This document shows positions 59,035-64,000 of a stretch of 64,000 nt of DNA, one piece after another (position 1 is the stretch's first letter; each line of letters begins with the position of its first letter). A program made the translations under genes and the position numbers. The DNA comes from Clostridiales bacterium. Lineage in GTDB: Bacteria > Bacillota > Clostridia > Oscillospirales > Oscillospiraceae. The stretch covers positions 1 to 64,000 of the forward strand of contig SFPN01000005.1 of NCBI GenBank assembly GCA_004551945.1, given 5' to 3'. A model generated the notes under the pieces. It searched no databases, was not told where the DNA came from, and saw only the letters and a program-made list of their open reading frames with translations.

Positions 59035-60804
59035 TCAGGCGTTCAGCCGTTCCTCCAAGGCATCCAGCTCCTGGGCCAGCTCCTTGGGGAGCTTGTCGCC
59101 GAACTGCTTGTAGAATCCCCGGACACCGGCGGCCTCTTCCTTCCACAGGTCCTTGTCGACGCTGAGCAGGTCGGCCAGGGTCTCCCGGCTCACGTCCACG
59201 CCCTCCAGATTGATGTCCTCCACGTTGGGCAGGTAGCCGATCTCGGTCTCCCGTGCGCCCACCTCGTCGAAGCAGCGCTTGAGAATCCATTCCACCACGC
59301 GCAGGTTCTCGCTGAAGCCCGGCCAGATGAACTCGCCGTGCTCGTCGGTGCGGAACCAGTTGACGTTGAAGATCTTGGGCGGGTTGGCGATGGACTGCTC
59401 CATGTCCAGCCAGTGCTGCCAGTAGTCAGCCATGTGGTAGCCGCAGAAGGGCAGCATGGCCATGGGGTCGCGGCGGGTCTCGCCCACGGTTCCCTCGGCA
59501 GCGGCGGTCTTTTCAGAGCCCATGATGGAGCCGACGAACACGCCGTGCTTCCAGTCCCGGGACTGGTAGACCAGGGGTGCGGTCTTGGCCCGGCGGCCGC
59601 CGAAGATGATGGCAGAGATGGGCACGCCGTTGGGGTTATTAAACTCCGGGGAGATGCAGGGGCAGTTCTCCGCAGGAGCGGTAAAGCGGGAGTTGGGGTG
59701 GGCAGCAGGACCCTCAGCGGTTTCGGGGCTCCAGGGGTTGCCCTTCCAGTCCAGGGCGTTGTGGGGCGGATTCTTATCCAGCTTCTCCCACCACACGGTG
59801 TTGTCGTCCAGGTTCAGAGCCACGTTGGTGAAGATGGTGCCCTTCTGGGTGGTGGCCAGGGCGTTGGGGTTGGACTTTTCGTTGGTGCCGGGGGCCACGC
59901 CGAAGAAGCCCTTCTCCGGGTTCACCGCCCACAGGCGGCCGTCGGGACCCACCCGCAGCCAGGCGATGTCGTCGCCCACGCACCAGCACTTCCAGCCGTT
60001 CTTCTGATAGCCCTCGGGGGGAATCAGCATGGCCAGGTTGGTCTTGCCGCAGGCAGAGGGGAAGGCGCCGGTGACATAGCGGATCTCTCCCTTGGGGTTC
60101 TGGATGCCCAGGATGAGCATGTGCTCAGCCAGCCAGCCCTCCTGCCGGCCCAGGTTGGAGGCGATGCGCAGGGCGAAGCACTTCTTGCCCTGGAGCACGT
60201 TGCCGCCGTAGCCGGAGTTGATGGACATGATGGTGTTGTCCTCGGGGAACTGGACGATGTACCGCTCCTCGGGGTCCAGATTGGCCTTGGCGTGCAGGCC
60301 CTTGATAAAGTCGGGGGAGTCGCCCAGCTGGTCAAAGATGGCCTGGCCCACCCGGGTCATGATGGCCATGTTCAGCACCACATAGATGGAGTCGGTGAGC
60401 TCAATGCCGTACTTGGCAAAGGGGGAACCCACCACGCCCATGCAGTAGGGGATCACATACATGGTGCGGCCCTTCATGGAGCCGTCGTAGAGCTTGCGGA
60501 GCTTGGCGTACATCTCCTCCGGGTCCATCCAGTTGTTGGTGGGGCCGGCGTCCTCCTTCTTCTTGCAGCAGATAAAGGTGCGGCTCTCCACCCGGGCCAC
60601 GTCCGTGGGGTCAGACCGGTGGAGGTAGCAACCGGGCAGCTTCTCCTGGTTCAGCTTGGTGATCTCGCCGGTGGCGCAGGCTTCCTCCCGCAGTCCCTCC
60701 AGCTGGGCCTCGCTGCCGTCGATCCAGATGACCTGGTCCGGCTTGGTCAGGGCAACCTGTTCGTTGATCCAGTTAAGGATGTGTTGATTCTTTGTTAATT
60801 CCAT
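59035..60804 (-). CDS. pckG: Phosphoenolpyruvate carboxykinase (GTP)
   Basis: The 589-residue GTP-type PEPCK interconverts oxaloacetate and PEP. It contains the signature FPSACGKTNLAML (phosphate loop with reactive Cys), WKCWCVGDDIAWL, NPNGVPISAIIFGGRR, and the N-terminal RTMYVIPYCMGVVGSPFAKYG. In anaerobic gut Clostridia it may run toward oxaloacetate to fix CO2. It has its own promoter (60846-60874) and terminator (58981). GGAGGG lies before the ATG. Confidence 0.96.
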   Translation of the reverse strand: MELTKNQHILNWINEQVALTKPDQVIWIDGSEAQLEGLREEACATGEITKLNQEKLPGCYLHRSDPTDVARVESRTFICCKKKEDAGPTNNWMDPEEMYAKLRKLYDGSMKGRTMYVIPYCMGVVGSPFAKYGIELTDSIYVVLNMAIMTRVGQAIFDQLGDSPDFIKGLHAKANLDPEERYIVQFPEDNTIMSINSGYGGNVLQGKKCFALRIASNLGRQEGWLAEHMLILGIQNPKGEIRYVTGAFPSACGKTNLAMLIPPEGYQKNGWKCWCVGDDIAWLRVGPDGRLWAVNPEKGFFGVAPGTNEKSNPNALATTQKGTIFTNVALNLDDNTVWWEKLDKNPPHNALDWKGNPWSPETAEGPAAHPNSRFTAPAENCPCISPEFNNPNGVPISAIIFGGRRAKTAPLVYQSRDWKHGVFVGSIMGSEKTAAAEGTVGETRRDPMAMLPFCGYHMADYWQHWLDMEQSIANPPKIFNVNWFRTDEHGEFIWPGFSENLRVVEWILKRCFDEVGARETEIGYLPNVEDINLEGVDVSRETLADLLSVDKDLWKEEAAGVRGFYKQFGDKLPKELAQELDALEERLNA

Positions 60805-60845
60805 ATGAAATGCCCTCCTTAGAGCCTTTCCTCTTTTTCCTATCC

Positions 60846-60874
60846 ATTATATTCCTCTGCAACTTTTATTGCAA
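60846..60874 (-). promoter_or_regulatory. Sigma-A promoter of pckG
   Basis: Minus strand: -35 TTGCAA (60869-60874), 17-base spacer, -10 TATAAT (60846-60851). Confidence 0.8.
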
Positions 60875-60884
60875 GAAAAAACCG

Positions 60885-61751
60885 TCAACTTCTTTGAATT
60901 TCCCCTATTTTTCGTGATAATTGGGCAAACTCCGCAAAACTCAGCCGTTCTCCCCGAACCGTATCCGGCAAATTGCAGGATACAATCGCCTGCCGGACCA
61001 TTTCCTTGTCCGTGCCTTTTCCCAGCATGGCGTGCAGGGCGTTCAGCAGGGTTTTCCGGCGCTGGCCGAAAGCGGCCCGGACCACCTGGAAAAACAGGTC
61101 CGGGTCCCCCACCTCCGCCGGCGGCTGGCCCCGGAGGGTCATGCGGATCACCGAGGAGGTGACCTTGGGGGCGGGATAGAAGCAGGCGGGGGGCACGTCG
61201 TAGAGCAGCTCACTGTCGGCGTAATACTGGCACAGGAGGGTGAAGGCCCCGTACTCCGCCGAACCCGGCCGGGCGCAGATCCGCAGGGCCACCTCCCGCT
61301 GGATCATCACCGTCACCGCCTGGAAGCACCCGGCCTGGAGCAGGGCGGTGATGGCGGGGGTGGTGATGTTATAGGGCAGGTTGGCGCAGGCCACCGCCGG
61401 CAGGTCCCCCAGCTTTTCCCGGCACAGGGCGGGGATGTCGGTTTTTAAAATGTCCCCGGGGACGATCTCCACGTTGGGATAGGGGGCCATGGTCTCCGCC
61501 AGCACCGGCAGCAGGCTCTGGTCCAGCTCCACGGACACCACCCGCTCCCCCAGCTTGGCCAGCTGCTCCGTGAGGGGGCCGATCCCCGGCCCCACCTCCA
61601 GAACCCCCACCCCGGGCGCCGCGCCGGAGGCTGCCGCCGTCTGCTGAGGAACCCAGGGGGCGATGAGAAAGTTCTGGCCCATGCTCTTGGAAAACCGGAA
61701 GCCGTGGCGGCCCAGAAGCTCCTTGATCTCTTTTTGGCTGCACAAATTCAT
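60885..61751 (-). CDS. rsmA: 16S rRNA (adenine1518-N6/adenine1519-N6)-dimethyltransferase RsmA
   Basis: The 288-residue KsgA/RsmA enzyme dimethylates two adjacent adenines in 16S rRNA. It has FSKSMGQNFLIAPW, the SAM-binding VLEVGPGIGPLTEQLA, catalytic NLPYNITTPAI (NLPY) and the C-terminal helical domain with AFGQRRKTLLNAL. A promoter lies upstream at 61782-61810. It is divergent from the amidase gene. Confidence 0.96.
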   Translation of the reverse strand: MNLCSQKEIKELLGRHGFRFSKSMGQNFLIAPWVPQQTAAASGAAPGVGVLEVGPGIGPLTEQLAKLGERVVSVELDQSLLPVLAETMAPYPNVEIVPGDILKTDIPALCREKLGDLPAVACANLPYNITTPAITALLQAGCFQAVTVMIQREVALRICARPGSAEYGAFTLLCQYYADSELLYDVPPACFYPAPKVTSSVIRMTLRGQPPAEVGDPDLFFQVVRAAFGQRRKTLLNALHAMLGKGTDKEMVRQAIVSCNLPDTVRGERLSFAEFAQLSRKIGEIQRS

Positions 61752-61781
61752 GGCGGCACCCTCTTCCTTCCTTTTTTGCCT

Positions 61782-61810
61782 ATCTTATCACAGCCCCCGC
61801 CTGATTGCAA
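61782..61810 (-). promoter_or_regulatory. Sigma-A promoter of rsmA
   Basis: Minus strand: -35 TTGCAA (61805-61810), 17-base spacer, -10 TAAGAT (61782-61787). Confidence 0.7.
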
Positions 61811-61864
61811 CGACGCACAGGCACCCGGGACGGCGCATAGATTGGAAAAAAAGGAGGGATTGCT

Positions 61865-62605
61865 TTGCCTGTCATCTATCTGTCTCCATCCACCCAGGAG
61901 TTCAACGAATACATTACCGGCGGCTCGGAAGAGTACTGGATGAACCTGCTGGCCGACGCCATGGAGCCCATCCTCACTTCCTCGGGGATCCGCTACATCC
62001 GGAACACCCCGGACATGACCGCCGCCTCGTCCATCCTGGCCTCCAACGCCGGAAACTACGGCCTGCACCTGGCCCTTCACTCCAACGCCTCCGGAGAGGG
62101 GCAAGCCGGGCAGAACCGGGGGATTCTGGCCTTTTACTACCCCGGCTCTGCCCAGGGTCTTCGGGCCGCCCAGCTGCTGGTGGACGGCCTGAAGGCCATC
62201 TATCCCCTGCCCAACCTGGTGCGGACAGAGCCCACCACCACCCTCGGGGAGATCCGCCGGGTCCGTGCCCCGTCAGTGCTGCTGGAGCTGGGGTACCACG
62301 ACAACTACGAGGACGCCGTCTGGATCACCTCCCACATCGACGCCATGGCGGAAAACCTGGTGCTCTCCCTCACCGAGTTCTTCGGCATCCCCTTTTTCCG
62401 CTCCAGCAATCCCCTGCCCGGGGTGGTGCAGGTGGAACAGGGGGCCTTGAACGTCCACGAGCGCCCCGCCTATGACGCCCCTGTCATCGCCCGGCTGTAC
62501 AACGGCACCCAGGTCACCGTTCTCAACGAATATTACGGCTGGTACCTCATCCAGATGGGGGATCTGCCCGGCTACGCCGCAGCCAATTTTATCCAACTTT
62601 TGTAA
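61865..62605 (+). CDS. N-acetylmuramoyl-L-alanine amidase with SH3-like domain, no signal peptide
   Basis: The 246-residue protein has an Amidase_3 zinc domain (about residues 1-175: IYLSPSTQEFNEY, HLALHSNAS with zinc His, LLELGYHDN with catalytic Glu). A C-terminal bacterial SH3-type domain (about 185-246: LNVHERPAYDAPVIARLYNG, WYLIQMGDLPGYAAANFI) follows. It cleaves the amide bond between MurNAc and the stem peptide. There is no secretion signal, as in B. subtilis CwlC, which lyses the mother cell from within. The start is TTG at 61865 with GGAGGG upstream. A possible sporulation -10 (CATAGATT, 61836-61843) precedes it. Confidence 0.88.
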   Translation: MPVIYLSPSTQEFNEYITGGSEEYWMNLLADAMEPILTSSGIRYIRNTPDMTAASSILASNAGNYGLHLALHSNASGEGQAGQNRGILAFYYPGSAQGLRAAQLLVDGLKAIYPLPNLVRTEPTTTLGEIRRVRAPSVLLELGYHDNYEDAVWITSHIDAMAENLVLSLTEFFGIPFFRSSNPLPGVVQVEQGALNVHERPAYDAPVIARLYNGTQVTVLNEYYGWYLIQMGDLPGYAAANFIQLL

Positions 62606-62761
62606 CCGGGATTCGTTCACAAATTGTTCATCCAAAGTTTGAAAATTGTCCACTTCTCTTGACCCGGGGTATGGTATCTTATTATCGTAATCAAAAAGTC
62701 ATGCAGCAATGACTTCTCTCTTTTCTCTCTCTTTTCTCTCTTCCTAAAATATGACACAGCC

Positions 62762-62796
62762 AAAAGGCCGGGGCGTTTGCCCCGGCCTTTTGCTTT
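62762..62796. terminator. Bidirectional terminator downstream of the amidase region
   Basis: The stem AAAAGGCCGGGGC/GCCCCGGCCTTTT with a GTTT loop has T-tracts in both directions. Confidence 0.75.
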
Positions 62797-62821
62797 CCCC
62801 ATATAGCATTGACTTGAAGAG

Positions 62822-62855
62822 AAAAACAGAGCCGGAGCAGCCGCTCCGGCTCTGT
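62822..62855 (-). terminator. Terminator of the permease/small membrane protein operon
   Basis: The stem ACAGAGCCGGAGC/GCTCCGGCTCTGT with a GGCT loop is followed by TTTTT on the minus strand. Confidence 0.85.
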
Positions 62856-62874
62856 CAGTTGTTTTCCTGGCTGC

Positions 62875-63246
62875 TTACAGATGGCGGCCCTTGGTCTCGG
62901 CCTTCACTCTGCGAAGCATCTTCACCAAATAGTATACCAGACCTATGAAGTATGGCAGGCCAAAATAGGTGAGCGTTCCGCGGGTCACGGAGAGGTCAGC
63001 GTACATGCACAGCAGGCCAATCACAAGGGTGAAGCCGCAGATGATGAATAGGGACACATACTTCGGAATCCGAAGAACTTTGTAGCCCATGGAGTGCTTA
63101 TTGCCGATTCTCTTTGCTGCGTAAAAATCCATCAGCAGGAGAATCACAAGGCTTGCCAGGGCGTAAATCACTACCTCCGTCATAATGACGTCGCTGGTGG
63201 CGATATCCTGAAGGACATCGTTGGCTGCTGCCGCTGTTTCATTCAT
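62875..63246 (-). CDS. Small membrane protein of unknown function next to an amino acid permease
   Basis: This 123-residue protein has an acidic N-terminus (NETAAAANDVLQDIATSD) and three hydrophobic helices (about residues 22-42, 64-84 and 92-110), with positively charged loops and a basic C-terminus (RRVKAETKGRHL). I recognise no family. AGGAG precedes the ATG. It lies 69 bases downstream of the permease and before a terminator, so the two likely share a transcript and it could be an accessory subunit. Confidence 0.65.
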   Translation of the reverse strand: MNETAAAANDVLQDIATSDVIMTEVVIYALASLVILLLMDFYAAKRIGNKHSMGYKVLRIPKYVSLFIICGFTLVIGLLCMYADLSVTRGTLTYFGLPYFIGLVYYLVKMLRRVKAETKGRHL

Positions 63247-63315
63247 AGGGGATACTCCTTTGGGGACTCAGGTTAATGGGGTGCTGAAAATGGGGTCAAA
63301 CAAGGGAAGCTGCCC

Positions 63316-64000
63316 TTAGTTCTCCTCCATGTGAGCGAACACGCCATGCTTCAGATCTGCCAGAGACATACCCTTGCGCTGACCGCTGGAAGCCAGATAC
63401 AGGATCAGGCCGATGACCAGCCAGCCGAAGAACATCTTCACAGCCTGGGCACCCACATAGAAGGGGGAGGCAGGGATGAACATGCAGATCAGAACCACGG
63501 TGGAGACGATGGCTGCAAAGCCAGCCATGGCCAGACCGCCGGGGATCTTGTAAGGACGGTTCAGGCTGGGCTCGGTCTTGCGCAGGCGGATCAGGCTCCA
63601 GCAGGTGATTGCCCAGGACAGCACGAAGGCTGCTGCGGAGAAGCAGGTGATGGAGTCGATCATGTTGGCGCCCAGGAAGGGACCGATGAGGGACAGCACC
63701 AGGCAGACGATCAGGCCGGGAACGGGGATGCCGTTCTTGTTCTGCTGAGCAAAGACCTTGGGCATCACGCGGCCGCGGGCCATGGACATCAGCAGGTTTG
63801 CGGAAGCCATGAAGAAGCCGTTCCAGGTGGTGAACAGACCGGCGATAGCGCCGATGGTGATCAGCCAGTACAGAACCAGGCCAGCGGTGCCGGGGAACAG
63901 GAACTTGAACATGGTGGCAGCTGCGGGACGCTCCATGCCGGCGAACTCCTGCCAGGGCCATGCAAAGCCGAAGCAGAACAGCAGGATAGCGTAGAAAATG
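63316..64000 (-). CDS. APC family amino acid permease (partial, 5' end outside the window)
   Basis: The visible C-terminal part of about 228 codons holds at least five membrane helices. Motifs include PWQEFAGMERPAA, GLFTTWNGFFMASANLLMSM (a loop typical of APC-superfamily permeases), RLRKTEPSLNRPYKIPGG and a charged C-terminal tail (KHGVFAHMEEN). The open frame continues past 64000 without a start. An internal Met at 63936 is not the start, because the upstream codons encode a continuing helix (IFYAILLFCFGFAW). It is a probable amino acid/proton symporter; the substrate is unknown. Confidence 0.85.
   Translation of the reverse strand, partial: IFYAILLFCFGFAWPWQEFAGMERPAAATMFKFLFPGTAGLVLYWLITIGAIAGLFTTWNGFFMASANLLMSMARGRVMPKVFAQQNKNGIPVPGLIVCLVLSLIGPFLGANMIDSITCFSAAAFVLSWAITCWSLIRLRKTEPSLNRPYKIPGGLAMAGFAAIVSTVVLICMFIPASPFYVGAQAVKMFFGWLVIGLILYLASSGQRKGMSLADLKHGVFAHMEEN

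Noticed and set aside
1..64000. CRISPR arrays, transposases, integrases, phage genes, rRNA or tRNA
   Set aside because: No regularly spaced repeats, no recombinase or phage structural motifs and no cloverleaf folds were recognised in any intergenic region.

Overview
This 64 kb window looks like a chromosomal backbone segment from a spore-forming, high-GC Firmicute of the class Clostridia. A gut Oscillospiraceae member (Flavonifractor/Lawsonibacter/Intestinimonas-like) is the best guess. The reasons are the GC-rich codon use, strong AGGAGG-type ribosome binding sites, sporulation genes (sigH, spoVM, a SPOCS/LysM coat-morphogenesis gene), and Firmicute gene order around yicC-remA-gmk-rpoZ-priA and ruvCAB. 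The genus call is inference. No rRNA, tRNA, CRISPR array, transposase or prophage gene was found, and no gene-free stretch exceeds 300 bases. Genes are dense, mostly on the minus strand, and usually separated by clear intrinsic terminators.

Layout. 1-9.3 kb: a zinc-dependent phospholipase C-like gene with an apparent C-terminal frameshift, a UMF1-type transporter, a split M56/BlaR1-like sensor pair, a TIGR01440 protein, a two-gene ThrE exporter, a DUF975 membrane protein and two tandem paralogous lipoproteins. 9.3-19.2 kb: a STAS/acyl-CoA synthetase fusion, then the dgt-dnaG-rpoD-TSUP operon, yigZ, hflX, a flavin reductase and rpmE. 19.3-32.4 kb: addBA, a membrane spermidine synthase-like protein, divergent fba and PPi-type phosphofructokinase genes, and a YyaL-type thioredoxin-domain protein.

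32.4-46.2 kb: a SPOCS/LysM sporulation gene, the 22-codon spoVM, and the conserved block rsgA, prkC, prpC, rlmN, rsmB, fmt, def, priA, rpoZ, gmk, remA, yicC (the B. subtilis order without coaBC, rpe and thiN). 46.2-54.3 kb: a cdaA-led cluster (cdaA, cdaR, rseC-like, DUF5685, DnaJ), a NifS-like enzyme with a DUF3343 partner, ispD-ispF, carD and a zinc-ribbon protein. 54.3-64 kb: sigH, ruvCAB, a preQ1-riboswitch-controlled operon (radical SAM enzyme plus queuosine-precursor transporter), pckG, rsmA, a signal-less cell-wall amidase, a small membrane protein and an amino acid permease running off the right edge.

Functionally the window combines information processing (primase, primary sigma factor, translation GTPases, rRNA methylation, recombination), central carbon metabolism at the fructose-1,6-bisphosphate and PEP nodes, cell-envelope and c-di-AMP signalling, and sporulation. 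The most informative regulatory finding is a class I preQ1 riboswitch with a terminator/antiterminator ahead of a likely queuine-salvage operon. Also notable are divergent fba/pfp promoters sharing one palindromic -35 hexamer, a sigH promoter built on a near-perfect palindrome with almost no leader, and an unusual STAS/acyl-CoA synthetase fusion. I saw no clearly new multi-gene system. The queuine-salvage operon and the STAS fusion are the best leads.
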